Part shown: positions 16,476 through 25,412 of the stretch, in pieces
How positions within the stretch are numbered: the first letter of the stretch is position 1
Layout of the letters: the number at the start of each line of letters is the position of its first letter
DNA from: Nostoc linckia NIES-25
Lineage (GTDB): Bacteria > Cyanobacteriota > Cyanobacteriia > Cyanobacteriales > Nostocaceae
Assembly: GCF_002368035.1 (NCBI RefSeq)
Contig: NZ_AP018223.1
Span: 1 to 64,000 of the forward strand
DNA length: 64,000 bases
Direction: 5' to 3'
The notes under the pieces: model-generated
What the model was told of the DNA's origin: nothing
The model's input: only the letters and a program-made list of their open reading frames with translations
Databases searched by the model: none
Made by a program: the position numbers and the translations under genes

Positions 16476-17123
16476 GGATTATTTACTAAATTGAGGTAGA
16501 CAGCACGCCGCCTAGTAGACATCTGCATTTTAATAAAAATTTTTCATTGCCGCTAAACTACATATCTCACAAAGATATTCTTTATACACTAGCGTTGCTA
16601 GCAAATAGCTACGTAAATATATACGTATGTATATTTTTATTTCAACTCAAATAACTATTTTATGTTTGGCCGATCTTTAATTTAGTACAAGCGTCTTCAA
16701 TGAGGATTTGACTGCGTTGTCCATCGCGCAAAGATCCCACAATCTACGCTAATTGCTACCCTTCTTATAATAGAAAACCTGTGCCTAGCAAGCGTTAAGA
16801 GTAGGGAAAAATGCCAAGCCATATAGATATCAAAACTTCAGCGGCGATCGCAAATGTATTAAAGACAATTTCCGAAATAGGCAATTTCAGAGTTGTATAT
16901 AAATGATGCCTAAGTTAATTCCAAAAAACTACACAATCTATTAAATTTAAGTATTTTTTAAACTTTAGAGTAAAAAATAAAACTTAAATTTAATCCATTA
17001 ACATAATTGAACTGTAATTTTCAACCAAATTATTCACGCAAAACATCCAAAAAATTCATGGTGTATATCTAAACTCCATGAATTCCGTAGTCCAGTAGCA
17101 TTTCGTATCTTAAAATACCCAAT
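16476..17123. other. Long AT-rich divergent promoter region
   Basis: Separates the divergent ureohydrolase and PAS-LuxR genes. It holds an AT-rich palindrome (AAATATATACGTATGTATAT, 16615 region) and a 31-codon frame at 16811-16906 with weak ribosome site. Otherwise nothing recognisable. Confidence 0.5.
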
Positions 17124-17741
17124 ATGATGACTCTCACAAAGACATTAGTTGAAACACAGGGGCGAGAAAATATCAACCATGATTCAAAGCGAGCTGATTT
17201 TTTGCAAGAAGTAATAGAAAGCTTAGAAGATGGGATTTTAATTTTAAATAAGGCTGGAAAAGTGCTTCATGCTAACGCATCTGCTCATCGAATTCTTTCT
17301 CAATTCGCTCAAGAAAATTGTACCGAGAATTTTGTACCGCCAGCTATTTGGAATCTATGCGAATCATTGCTTAGCAGCCAGTCTTTGCTTTCTGATAAAA
17401 TGATTATTTTTTCAGAGGAGATTGTACTTGACAAATCAAATATTTTTAGAATTCGAGCCAGACTAATTAATTTGGATGGATTTGAGATACCTTGTTTATT
17501 GATAACTATCCAAAATAAATATGAATCTCTCAAACACGTAGCCCTCAGCGAAGTTAAAAAATTTGAACTGACGCGGCGAGAAGCAGAAATTTGGTTCCTC
17601 TATAGAAACAACCACAGCTACAAAGAAATTGCTAATAAGCTTTTCATCACTATCAACACAGTGAAAAAGCACATGAAAAATATTCACGCTAAACGACAAG
17701 CATCTGCCATGCTTGAGGAACGGTATCAAACTCAAAATTAA
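17124..17741 (+). CDS. PAS domain LuxR-type transcriptional regulator
   Basis: 205 residues. The N-terminal PAS-like sensor (about 25-130) starts DFLQEVIESLEDGILILNKAGKVLHANASA. The C-terminal LuxR/GerE helix-turn-helix (about 140-200) reads FELTRREAEIWFLYRNNHSY, then KEIANKLFITINTVKKHMKN. There is no receiver domain, so it is a one-component regulator whose ligand or cofactor is unknown. Two ATGs in tandem (17124, 17127) make the exact start uncertain by one residue. It has a long upstream spacer and no operon partner. Confidence 0.85.
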   Translation: MMTLTKTLVETQGRENINHDSKRADFLQEVIESLEDGILILNKAGKVLHANASAHRILSQFAQENCTENFVPPAIWNLCESLLSSQSLLSDKMIIFSEEIVLDKSNIFRIRARLINLDGFEIPCLLITIQNKYESLKHVALSEVKKFELTRREAEIWFLYRNNHSYKEIANKLFITINTVKKHMKNIHAKRQASAMLEERYQTQN

Positions 17742-18274
17742 AAATAAGAATTCGGAAGTCAGAATACAGGAATCAGAATCAATTTGAAAGATTTTCCTGA
17801 AACGGCATGACTTTTGAATTCTTTCTTAATTAATTTGCCAATAGCAATGGCTTGTACGTAGGTAATGGAGAGTGTTGACTGTTGACTCATGACTGAAGAG
17901 TTATTATTCGACCCTTTGCTCCCTGGCTCTCCCAATGCCTACTCCCTTTGACAGTATAAAAAAATTAAGTATGTAAATTTGATTATAATTATTGAAAACA
18001 TCCATCTTTTAGCCATTCGGGTGTGAATCATAATTTAAGTGAATTAGCAACACCCAAACGTTAAATTCAGCGGACAGTTATCAGGCGTATGGTGTGGAAT
18101 TTAAATCATTTACCAGTTCCTGGTGTTCAACGATCGCTGATAACTGGTAACTATATAGTGGGGGCTTAAACCCAGCGACGAAACTAACAACCGATAACTG
18201 ATAACTGTTAAAGGGGTTGCTTTGATTGTCAGTCAAGTTGAGAATAAATAGGCGGAGCACACGGGGAAACTAAC
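17742..18274. other. Spacer upstream of lpdA
   Basis: No gene. It contains GAATTC/TCAGAAT-type repeats just after the regulator, short GTTGACTGTTGACT words and AT-rich sequence. A GGGGA ribosome site ends it at 18263-18267. Confidence 0.5.
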
Positions 18275-19705
18275 GTGAGTCAAGAATTTGATTACGATTT
18301 AGTCATTATCGGCGCTGGTGTGGGCGGACATGGCGCAGCCCTACACGCCGTAAGTTGTGGTTTAAAAACAGCGATTATTGAAGCTGCTGATATGGGAGGA
18401 ACCTGTGTTAATCGCGGTTGTATTCCTTCTAAAGCACTGTTAGCAGCATCTGGACGTGTGCGGGAGTTACGTAATGCCCACCACCTCAAGTCGTTGGGAA
18501 TTCAAGTAGGTAGCGTGGAATTCGATCGCCAAGCGATCGCCAATCATGCTACCAATCTCGTCTCGAAGATTCAAGGGGACTTAACTAACAGTCTCAAACG
18601 TCTGGGAGTCGATATTATCAAAGGCTGGGGAAAAATTGCCGGGACACAAAAAGTCTCCATCAGCGCAGACGGCGGTGAAAAAACCATCACAGCCAAAGAT
18701 ATTATCCTTTCCCCTGGTTCAATTCCTTTTGTCCCTCCAGGAATTGAAGTAGACGGCAAAACTGTGTTTACCAGCGACCAAGGGGTGAAGTTGGAATCAC
18801 TACCAAACTGGGTAGCGATTATTGGCAGTGGTTATATCGGCTTGGAATTTTCTGATATTTACTCGGCTTTGGGTTGTGAAATCACCTTGATTGAAGCCCT
18901 AGACCAGTTAATGCCAGGATTTGACCGCGACATTGCCAAACTTGCCGAACGGGTGCTGATTACTCCCCGCGATATTGAAACGAAAGTGGGGATATACGCC
19001 AAAAAAGTCATCCCCGGTTCGCCTGTAGTAATTGAGTTAGCGGATTTCAAGACCAAAGAAGATGTCGATGTCATCGAAGTAGATGCTTGCTTAGTGGCTA
19101 CAGGACGCATCCCAGCGACGCAAAATCTCGGTTTAGAGTCTGTAGGTGTGGAACTCGATCGCCGGAACTTTATCCCAGTTGACGATCGCATGGCAGTATT
19201 ATCAGCAGGCGAAGTAGTGCCGCATCTCTGGGCAATTGGTGACGCCAATGGCAAAATGATGTTAGCACATGCCGCTTCTGCTCAAGGCATCGTCGCGGTG
19301 GAAAACATAGTTGGCAAAGAGAAGAAAGTAGACTATCGCAGCATCCCCGCAGCGGCGTTTACCCACCCGGAAGTTAGCTATGTGGGCTTGACAGAAACAG
19401 CAGCTAAAGAATTAGGACAAACCGAAGGGTTTGAAATCGCCACCAGTAGAAGTTACTACAAAGGAAATTCCAAAGCCTTGGCAGAAAATGAAGCCGACGG
19501 TATTGCCAAAGTGATCTATCGCAAAGATACAGGAGAAGTCTTAGGCGTCCATATTTTCGGACTCCACGCCTCAGACTTAATTCACGAAGCATCAGCCGCC
19601 ATCGCTAACCGTCAAAGCGTCCAAAGTCTAGCGCATCTAGTTCACGCCCATCCAACACTTTCAGAAGTTCTGGACGAAGCTTATAAACGAGCGATCGCTA
19701 TTTAG
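18275..19705 (+). CDS. lpdA: Dihydrolipoyl dehydrogenase
   Basis: 476 residues from a GTG start with GGGGA about seven bases upstream. An FAD flavoprotein, the E3 subunit that reoxidises dihydrolipoamide of pyruvate dehydrogenase or glycine cleavage with NAD+. FAD-binding GAGVGGHGAALHA, redox-active disulfide C44/C49 (GGTCVNRGCIPSK), NAD-binding GSGYIGLEFSDIYSALG and the C-terminal catalytic HAHPTLSEVLDEA are all present. Length is typical. It is followed about 120 bp later by trpC on the same strand, a neighbour order seen in other cyanobacteria; the gap is filled with TGACCAATGAC-type repeats, so separate promoters are possible. Confidence 0.95.
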   Translation: MSQEFDYDLVIIGAGVGGHGAALHAVSCGLKTAIIEAADMGGTCVNRGCIPSKALLAASGRVRELRNAHHLKSLGIQVGSVEFDRQAIANHATNLVSKIQGDLTNSLKRLGVDIIKGWGKIAGTQKVSISADGGEKTITAKDIILSPGSIPFVPPGIEVDGKTVFTSDQGVKLESLPNWVAIIGSGYIGLEFSDIYSALGCEITLIEALDQLMPGFDRDIAKLAERVLITPRDIETKVGIYAKKVIPGSPVVIELADFKTKEDVDVIEVDACLVATGRIPATQNLGLESVGVELDRRNFIPVDDRMAVLSAGEVVPHLWAIGDANGKMMLAHAASAQGIVAVENIVGKEKKVDYRSIPAAAFTHPEVSYVGLTETAAKELGQTEGFEIATSRSYYKGNSKALAENEADGIAKVIYRKDTGEVLGVHIFGLHASDLIHEASAAIANRQSVQSLAHLVHAHPTLSEVLDEAYKRAIAI

Positions 19706-19826
19706 TCATTAGTCCTTTGTCATTTGTCCTTTGTCAATAAACAAGGACAAATGACCATTGACCACTGACTAATGACCAATGACCAATACTTCGGCTCCGC
19801 TCAGTACAAGTGACCAATGACTAATT

Positions 19827-20717
19827 ATGCAAATCCGTCGCCGTTCGCCTAACCCAGCTATTGCTGTATCCACGTTACGTTATCAGGCTGCCGTGCCTAA
19901 TTCACAGCCAAACAATATTTTGGAGGAAATTGTCTGGCATAAAGAACAAGAAGTTGACCAAATGCGCGAAAGGTTACCTTTACGGGAATTGCAACATCAG
20001 GTACTTTCCGCGCCACCAACCCGTGATTTTGTAGCGGCTTTGCGTCAAGGAAAAACAAAGCCAGCGGTAATTGCAGAAGTAAAAAAAGCTTCTCCCAGCA
20101 AAGGGGTTTTACGAGCAGATTTCGATGCAGTAGCGATCGCCCAATCGTATCAGCAAGGTGGTGCCAGTTGCCTTTCTGTGTTGACAGATGCCAAATTTTT
20201 TCAGGGCAGCTTTGACAACTTAGCCAACGTTCGCGCTGCGGTAGATTTGCCCCTACTGTGCAAGGATTTTATCATCTATCCTTACCAGATGTACTGGGCA
20301 CGAATTCGAGGTGCAGATGCCATTTTGTTGATTGCGGCTATCCTCAACGATGGAGATTTGCAATACTTCCTGAAAATTGCCAACAACCTGAAAATGGCAG
20401 CCTTGATTGAAGTCCATAGTTTGGCAGAACTTGACCGCGTGTTAGCCTTAGATGGAGTCTCCTTAGTAGGAATCAATAATCGCAATTTGGAAGATTTTTC
20501 TGTTGACCTCGAAACTACTTGCCAACTTTTGGCTGCAAGAGGTAGTCAATTGCAACAGAAAAACATCCTTGTTGTCAGCGAGTCAGGGCTACATAAACCA
20601 GACGACTTGAGTTTAGTAGTTAAAGCAGGTGCATCCGCTGTACTCATTGGAGAATCTTTAGTGAAACAACCCGATCCTGGTGCTGCGATCGCCCCTCTAT
20701 TACCCACGAATTTCTAA
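19827..20717 (+). CDS. trpC: Indole-3-glycerol phosphate synthase
   Basis: 296 residues. It closes the indole ring from CdRP in tryptophan synthesis; monofunctional TIM barrel. Motifs are AVIAEVKKASPSKGVLR, PLLCKDFIIYPYQMY, ADAILLIAAIL, LIEVHSLAELDRVL, VGINNRNLEDFSVDL and ESGLHKPDDL, ending in AVLIGESLVKQPDPG. An about 35-residue N-terminal extension (MQIRRRSPNPAIAVSTLRYQ) is usual in cyanobacterial TrpC. trpB is in this window but about 6 kb away, so the trp genes are scattered, as normal for cyanobacteria. Confidence 0.95.
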   Translation: MQIRRRSPNPAIAVSTLRYQAAVPNSQPNNILEEIVWHKEQEVDQMRERLPLRELQHQVLSAPPTRDFVAALRQGKTKPAVIAEVKKASPSKGVLRADFDAVAIAQSYQQGGASCLSVLTDAKFFQGSFDNLANVRAAVDLPLLCKDFIIYPYQMYWARIRGADAILLIAAILNDGDLQYFLKIANNLKMAALIEVHSLAELDRVLALDGVSLVGINNRNLEDFSVDLETTCQLLAARGSQLQQKNILVVSESGLHKPDDLSLVVKAGASAVLIGESLVKQPDPGAAIAPLLPTNF

Positions 20718-20723
20718 AAAAAC

Positions 20724-20742
20724 ACCCTGCTCGTTGCAGGGT
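20724..20742. terminator. Hairpin after trpC
   Basis: ACCCTGC-TCGTT-GCAGGGT, a perfect 7-bp stem seven bases past the trpC stop. The forward strand has no T-run, while an A-run precedes the stem, so it would be a classical terminator only on the reverse strand. It may still protect the trpC 3' end. Confidence 0.4.
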
Positions 20743-20989
20743 CACTGTACATAATAGTTTGACAATTGGGCATACTATACGTGGATATACAGCATTTTGC
20801 TGCCTAATACGAGCAATATCTTTGCTAAATCTTTATCGCTAGGCAAATCAAAGCCTAAACAATTAGTTATTTATTATGTAACAATTTATTAATAAGAGAA
20901 AAGTCTAGCGATCGGCTTCCCAGCATCAGAACTTCAAAGACAAACTCTGACCCGTAAAAATCCCAAATTTGAAATTAAACTCTAACTTC

Positions 20990-21241
20990 ATGGAGCAAAT
21001 TCCCCTACCTTCACCTATCCACTACGAACTTATACTTCAACTTTTAGAAAGACAAACAATGTCAGCTGTAAATGATAATCCAGATTTACGGTATCAAGTG
21101 AATCAGCTAATTATTACTCTCCGGAAAGCTGCTGTGCAACAAAAACGACTAGAAGAAAATTGCCAGTTTTCCTCTTTGGGTGTCGATCACCGTTGGTCAA
21201 TCAACCATCATAAAGGTAACAAAGTTGTTGTCCCTGATTGA
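20990..21241 (+). CDS. DUF5340 conserved cyanobacterial protein
   Basis: 83 residues from the ATG at 20990 (MEQIPLPSPIHYELILQLLE); a frame from 20969 adds seven residues outside the family. Conserved pattern: PLPSP-HYE--LQLLERQT, then NPDLRYQVNQLIITLRKA and a Q-rich helix ending in a DHRWSIN motif. It is small, helical and soluble, of unknown function, and widespread in cyanobacteria. No close operon partner. Confidence 0.8.
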   Translation: MEQIPLPSPIHYELILQLLERQTMSAVNDNPDLRYQVNQLIITLRKAAVQQKRLEENCQFSSLGVDHRWSINHHKGNKVVVPD

Positions 21242-21463
21242 AACTGATACTGTTTTGAATTGTATATTTTGAATTGGGAATAGCCTTGGTGAATCTGTGT
21301 TTAGTGAATCCATCAGTTGAAATGATTTTTCCAATTAGTACTAAATGTTTCAACTTCAAATTTTTGCTCGTTATTAGGTTTGCTTACTACTTAACTTTGT
21401 CTGCCCTGGGAAATATCTAGACATCCTATAGCAATCATATTTAACTTCTGAAAATTGTCAGAT

Positions 21464-21500
21464 TAAGATACCCGACTTATGTAATCAGTCGGGTATCTTA
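21464..21500. terminator. GATACCCGACT hairpin, copy 1
   Basis: A perfect 14-bp stem (TAAGATACCCGACT / AGTCGGGTATCTTA) with a 9-nt loop, followed by TTGAG. A relative sits at 60497-60530 after the HstK-type kinase. Probably a dispersed hairpin repeat that may serve as a transcription stop. Confidence 0.6.
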
Positions 21501-21584
21501 TTGAGTGTATAAGCTCAAATAATTATTCCAAGTAGGTCAACTTAATTAAACATACAGCCTATTTCGGGTAAATGAACTACACGG

Positions 21585-21610
21585 GTAGGGGCACAATATA
21601 TTGTGCCTAC
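21585..21610. repeat. Short palindrome GCACAATATATTGTGC
   Basis: GTAGG(G)GCACAATA/TATTGTGCCTAC makes an almost perfect hairpin. It resembles the many short dispersed palindromes of this window. Confidence 0.6.
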
Positions 21611-21761
21611 GATTATCTGTACCTCACCAAGTTGCTATCTGCTGTGATTTTCACAAATAATTAAGTATGGCTGGCTATACTGAAGATTAAAAATAGGCAA
21701 TTTAAATTTATACAAAAATTTTAATCCTCAACTTTATAAAAAGCATATCGTTCGATAAATA

Positions 21762-21873
21762 CAGGACTTACGCAAAAGATAACGAAAGTAGCGGTAATTC
21801 ATGAAGTAGCGGTAATTCATGAATTACCGCTACGCAAGAATAAGGTTTTCAGTCACATATTGCGTAAGTCCTG
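21762..21873. mobile_element. MITE-like element with CAGGACTTACGCAA termini
   Basis: A 112-bp element with perfect 14-bp terminal inverted repeats (CAGGACTTACGCAA / TTGCGTAAGTCCTG). It contains a duplicated word (AGTAGCGGTAATTCATGA) whose second copy forms a palindrome with ATTACCGCTAC. AAATA flanks both sides, a possible short target duplication in AT-rich DNA. The ends match a termini class I recall as common in cyanobacterial genomes. No coding capacity. Confidence 0.75.
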
Positions 21874-22031
21874 AAATAAATAGAAGGCAGCTAAAAATTT
21901 TATAAAAAAACGAAATATAAAAATCAGCCATAAGTCAAAATTGAGTTGTGTATTCTGTAGAATTAATTTCTGAATGTCTCCTGAATTCTGAACTGTTCTG
22001 CAAAAAATTCTCTCTCAAATTTGATGAAAGA

Positions 22032-22679
22032 ATGAAATATAACAGCATTAATCAACTCTTCAGAAATAATCAAGCTTGGGTTGCTGAGAAACTGGCTCTA
22101 AACCCATCTTACTTTGAAGAATTATCTAGCGGGCAAACGCCACCATTTCTGTATATTGGTTGTTCTGATAGTCGTTTGCCGTTAACAAATTTTACCCGTA
22201 CAGAACCAGGAGAATTATTTGTACATCGTAATATTGCTAATCAGGTTTCTCTGACAGATATGAACTTTTTAGCAGTTTTAGAATACGCAATTCTACATCT
22301 GGAAGTGAAAGACATTATCGTTTGTGGTCACTACGATTGCGGGGGAATTAAGGCAGCTTTAGAATGGAAAACCATCGGAATTATTGATAACTGGGTAAAT
22401 CCAATTCGGGAATTGTATTTACAGAAAAAAACAGAAATTGACGCCTTACCAACAAGAGAAGAACGCCTGAACCGTTTGGCGGAATTGAACGTTGCGGCGC
22501 AAGTAAAGAATCTTTACCAAACTTCAATCATGCGTCAGGTACTTTATACGTCAAAAGCGCCTATGGTTCATGGCTGGGTACTAAATATCAGTAGTGGATT
22601 AATCAAAGATTTGAACGTTTCAACCCTGGAATGGCAATTGCATAACTGCCCCTTGCTTTTGGAATGGAATATAGACTAG
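22032..22679 (+). CDS. Beta-class carbonic anhydrase
   Basis: 215 residues from the ATG at 22032 (MKYNSINQLFRNNQAWVAEK). A frame from 21948 adds 28 residues made from the spacer repeat and is doubtful. Zinc ligands are the Cys of CSDSR and the His/Cys of GHYDCGG; the active-site Asp-Arg dyad is in CSDSR. ELFVHRNIANQV, LAVLEYAILHLEVKDIIVCG and the C-terminal VHGWVLNISSGLIKDL are typical of bacterial Can/CynT-type enzymes. No signal peptide, so cytoplasmic. It is followed by a good terminator and then by the SbtA-like operon, suggesting a shared inorganic-carbon role with separate transcription. Confidence 0.92.
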   Translation: MKYNSINQLFRNNQAWVAEKLALNPSYFEELSSGQTPPFLYIGCSDSRLPLTNFTRTEPGELFVHRNIANQVSLTDMNFLAVLEYAILHLEVKDIIVCGHYDCGGIKAALEWKTIGIIDNWVNPIRELYLQKKTEIDALPTREERLNRLAELNVAAQVKNLYQTSIMRQVLYTSKAPMVHGWVLNISSGLIKDLNVSTLEWQLHNCPLLLEWNID

Positions 22680-22803
22680 GGGCATTGGGCAGGGGAAAAG
22701 GTTAAAGGTTAAAGGGAAAAGAAATAAATTTAATCTTTCCCCTTTTCCCCTTACCCCTTTCCCTTTCCCCTTGTCCTCTTCCCATGCCCCATGCCCCATA
22801 CCC

Positions 22804-22838
22804 AAAAACTCCACCTACAAAAGGATGGAGTTTTTTAA
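22804..22838 (+). terminator. Rho-independent terminator after the carbonic anhydrase
   Basis: AAAACTCCA / TGGAGTTTT stem around a CCTACAAAAGGA loop, ending in six T. Clear intrinsic terminator layout. Upstream, 22680-22800 is a purine/pyrimidine-rich GGGAAAAGG--CCTTTTCCCC inverted stretch. Confidence 0.75.
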
Positions 22839-22951
22839 TGTTCAATTGACATGGGGTAGCAAGACACGATACATCATGATCGAGCCATTAAATTTTTTCA
22901 GATGAGAAATTTCGCGAATTCCCAACTTTATCAGTATCAGGAGGGGTGGAA

Positions 22952-23920
22952 ATGGATGTCAGCTTGATAGTATCCAACATCCTGAATCCGCCGATCCTGT
23001 TTTTCTTTTTAGGTATGACTGCCGTTTTTGTCAAGTCCGATCTAGAAATTCCTCCACCAGTACCGAAACTGCTTTCGCTTTATCTGCTATTGGCGATTGG
23101 TTTTAAAGGAGGGGTAGAACTGATTAAAAGCGGAATCACTCAGGAAGTAGTTCTGACACTCATAGCAGCCATGTTGATGGCTTGTGTTGTCCCCGTTTAT
23201 ACGTTTTTTATCCTCAAGATAAAGCTAGATATTTACGATGCTGCGGCGATCGCTGCAACATACGGTTCTATCAGTGCTGTCACCTTCATCACCGCTAGTG
23301 CCTTTCTCAACGAGCTTGGTATTACTTTTGATGGCTACATGGTAGCAGCTCTAGCCTTGATGGAATCTCCAGCCATCATTGTTGGTCTGATCCTAGTGAA
23401 TCTATTCTCCGTGGATGAAAAGCGAGAATTTGCCTGGGGAGAAGTTTTGCAAGAAGCATTTCTTAATAGTTCAGTCTTTCTTTTAGTTGGTAGCCTGATA
23501 ATAGGCTTCTTAACAGGAGAACGTGGCGGGAAGACTTTAGAACCCTTTACTCAGGGGATATTTTATGGTGTTCTCAGCTTCTTTCTCTTAGATATGGGAC
23601 TAGTTGCTGCCAAGAGAATTAAAGACTTGCAAAAAACCGGATTTTTTCTGATTTCATTTGCAATACTAATTCCGATAGTTAATGCGGTTATTGGGTTGGC
23701 GATCGCTAAATTCATTCATATGCCTCAGGGTGATTCGCTTTTGTTCGCGGTGTTGTGTGCTAGCGCCTCTTACATTGCTGTGCCAGCTGCGATGCGAATG
23801 ACTGTTCCAGAGGCAAACCCTAGCCTGTACGTTTCTACAGCTCTAGCAGTGACATTCCCGTTCAATATTATTGTGGGAATTCCGTTATATCTCTACGGAA
23901 TTAACCTGTTTTGGAGGTAA
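22952..23920 (+). CDS. SbtA-like sodium-dependent bicarbonate permease (short form)
   Basis: 322 residues. The start is fixed by AGGAGGGG five bases before the ATG at 22952; a GTG at 22946 lies inside that ribosome site. About ten membrane helices in two inverted halves, with the family's ATYGSISAVTFITASAFL and CASASYIAVPAAMRM--PEANPSLYVS motifs in the transport core. Canonical cyanobacterial SbtA is about 50 residues longer, mainly through the cytoplasmic loop between the halves; here that loop is only VDEKREFAWGEVLQEA. This puts it in the short subgroup of the bicarbonate permease family (PF05982). Substrate assignment is by homology and context. It is the first gene of an sbtA-like/sbtB-like/carbonic anhydrase operon. 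Confidence 0.88.
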   Translation: MDVSLIVSNILNPPILFFFLGMTAVFVKSDLEIPPPVPKLLSLYLLLAIGFKGGVELIKSGITQEVVLTLIAAMLMACVVPVYTFFILKIKLDIYDAAAIAATYGSISAVTFITASAFLNELGITFDGYMVAALALMESPAIIVGLILVNLFSVDEKREFAWGEVLQEAFLNSSVFLLVGSLIIGFLTGERGGKTLEPFTQGIFYGVLSFFLLDMGLVAAKRIKDLQKTGFFLISFAILIPIVNAVIGLAIAKFIHMPQGDSLLFAVLCASASYIAVPAAMRMTVPEANPSLYVSTALAVTFPFNIIVGIPLYLYGINLFWR

Positions 23921-23924
23921 TAAC

Positions 23925-24236
23925 ATGCACCTAGTTAAAAAGATAGAGATTATCGCCAACTCTTTTGAGCTTGGCAAAATATTAGATACCCTAGACAAGT
24001 CTGGCGTACACGGTCACGCTGTCATCCGAAATGTTGCTGGCAAAGGATTACGAGGAACGACAGAAGATTTAGATATGACGATGCTTGATAATGTCTACAT
24101 CATCGCCTTTTGTATGCCAGAACAACTCAAACCTGTTGTAGAAAACATTAGACCACTGCTCAACAAGTTTGGAGGCACTTGTTACGTCTCCGACGTAATG
24201 GAAATTCGCTCAATGAAATGTGTTGCGTCGTTATAA
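23925..24236 (+). CDS. SbtB/PII-like regulator of the adjacent permease
   Basis: 103 residues. GGAGG lies nine bases before the ATG at 23925, only four bases after the permease stop, so the pair is translationally linked. It has a PII-like ferredoxin fold: VKKIEIIANSFELGKILDTL, HAVIRNVAGKG with a shortened T-loop, and VYIIAFCMPEQLKPVVENIRPLLNKFGGTCYVSDV. SbtB binds adenine nucleotides including cAMP and gates SbtA. The C-terminal CGPxGC redox loop of canonical SbtB is missing; the chain ends MKCVASL. So nucleotide sensing without the redox switch is expected, by inference. It is 16 bp upstream of the Tat-exported carbonic anhydrase. Confidence 0.85.
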   Translation: MHLVKKIEIIANSFELGKILDTLDKSGVHGHAVIRNVAGKGLRGTTEDLDMTMLDNVYIIAFCMPEQLKPVVENIRPLLNKFGGTCYVSDVMEIRSMKCVASL

Positions 24237-24252
24237 AAAAATCATAAATCCA

Positions 24253-24957
24253 ATGAAGCATTTGATGGAACGTCGTGACTTTTTAAAGTTAGGGGTCACA
24301 GGAGCATTCGGAATGATGCTAACTGCCAGTGATTTTCTCTGGCGAGTTGAACAAGTAAAAGCCGCAGAATTACCTCCCCAAACTCTTAATCCCGACGCCG
24401 CATTCCAAAAGTTAATAGACGGAAATCAGCGGTTTGTTCAGCATAAACCCCAATATCCCGATCAAACTGCGGCTAGATTGCAGGAAGTCGCTCAAGCACA
24501 ACATCCATTTGCAACTATCCTCAGTTGTGCAGATTCACGAGTACCCGCAGAAATTATTTTTGACCAGGGTATCGGAGATATCTTTGATGTTCGCCTAGCG
24601 GGAAATATTGTCACGCCAGAATCCCTTGGTAGTATCGAATATGCGGTTACTTTATTGGGTACGCCGGTGCTAATGGTGTTAGGTCATGAGCGATGTGGAG
24701 CCGTTACCGCTGCTGTGAAAAATGAAGCGTTACTCGGCGATATTGGTAGCTTTGTTAAGGCGATTAAGCCAGTCGTCAAAAATGCCAAGCTTCAGCCAGG
24801 GGACGCGGTTGAAAATGCTGTGGTTGCCAACGTGCAATATCAAATTGAACTACTGAAGCGATCGCAACTCTTAAGTGAGCGTTTACAGTCGGGTCAGTTA
24901 AAAATTGTTGGAGGTCGTTACGATTTGGATACGGGAGGAGTAACTATAATTACCTAA
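24253..24957 (+). CDS. Tat-exported beta-carbonic anhydrase (EcaB-like)
   Basis: 234 residues from the ATG at 24253. The N terminus MKHLMERRDFLKLGVTGAFG is a twin-arginine signal (RRDFLK plus hydrophobic stretch), predicted to end after QVKAAE, so the enzyme should be periplasmic or lumenal. Zinc ligands are in CADSR and GHERCGA; FDVRLAGNIV and SLGSIEYAVTLLGTPVLMVL are typical beta-CA segments. It is the third gene of the SbtA-like operon. A periplasmic CA beside a bicarbonate importer suggests CO2-to-bicarbonate conversion feeding the transporter. An earlier start at 24220 would overlap the PII-like gene and is less likely. Confidence 0.9.
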   Translation: MKHLMERRDFLKLGVTGAFGMMLTASDFLWRVEQVKAAELPPQTLNPDAAFQKLIDGNQRFVQHKPQYPDQTAARLQEVAQAQHPFATILSCADSRVPAEIIFDQGIGDIFDVRLAGNIVTPESLGSIEYAVTLLGTPVLMVLGHERCGAVTAAVKNEALLGDIGSFVKAIKPVVKNAKLQPGDAVENAVVANVQYQIELLKRSQLLSERLQSGQLKIVGGRYDLDTGGVTIIT

Positions 24958-25253
24958 TTCATCAATATTAGTAGCGTATTCTCTCGATCGGAGATCCCAT
25001 AACTAATTGCTTGAAAAGTACTTTCTAGTTAAAGGCGATCGCAAGAAAACGAACTCATCATTAGTTATTACTTCAATTCGCTACTAATTCACTAAGTCCA
25101 CTTTATCCACTTTTGATATCTAAGCCTTATTAATTCTGAATTCTGGGTTCTATATTCATTTTGTAGAGGCAATTAATCAATTACCTCTACACAAATCTTT
25201 TTCAGCATCTTTAACGCCGAAAATTGGTACACTCAACTTACTCTAAAAATAAT
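24958..25253. other. Spacer between the carbonic anhydrase and YqaE genes
   Basis: AT-rich, with one HIP1 site. No hairpin strong enough to call a terminator was seen. Confidence 0.4.
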
Positions 25254-25412
25254 TTATTTCTTAGCAATGATCCAGATTGCGTGAATAATGCCAGGAATGT
25301 AGCCAAAGAGCGTTAAAAGTATATTAATCCAAAAGTCTAAACCAAAACCTACTTGCAAAAAAACTCCCAAAGGTGGTAGGAAAATTGCACACAGAATCCG
25401 AACTAAATCCAT
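25254..25412 (-). CDS. YqaE/Pmp3 family small membrane protein
   Basis: 52 residues. Two membrane helices in the classic Pmp3 layout: MDLVRILCAIFLPPLGVFLQ, then a GFGLDFWINILLTLFGYIPG hinge and a second helix ending HAIWIIAKK. The LPPLGV and GYIPGIIHA motifs are diagnostic. A perfect AGGAGG lies six bases before the ATG. Relatives in yeast (Pmp3) and plants (RCI2) modulate membrane potential under salt and cold stress; the bacterial role is not known. Single-gene unit. Confidence 0.92.
   Translation of the reverse strand: MDLVRILCAIFLPPLGVFLQVGFGLDFWINILLTLFGYIPGIIHAIWIIAKK

Larger units (their letters stand above)
21242..22031. other. Long spacer upstream of the carbonic anhydrase
   Basis: No gene recognised. 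It holds the GATACCCGACT hairpin, the GCACAATA palindrome and the MITE-like element, then AT-rich DNA with CTGAATGTCTCCTGAATTCT words just before the carbonic anhydrase start. Confidence 0.55.

Noticed and set aside
16476..16900. Guanidine-type riboswitch upstream of the ureohydrolase
   Set aside because: Looked for a ykkC-like hairpin pair with its conserved ACGR words and saw none; a covariance search would be needed to be certain.
16811..16906. 31-codon frame starting MPSHIDIKTS
   Set aside because: Only a weak purine run upstream and no family match; may be a gene remnant.
21948..22031. 28-residue N-terminal extension of the carbonic anhydrase
   Set aside because: Encoded by CTGAATGTCTCCTGAATTCT spacer words, outside the family's conserved start.
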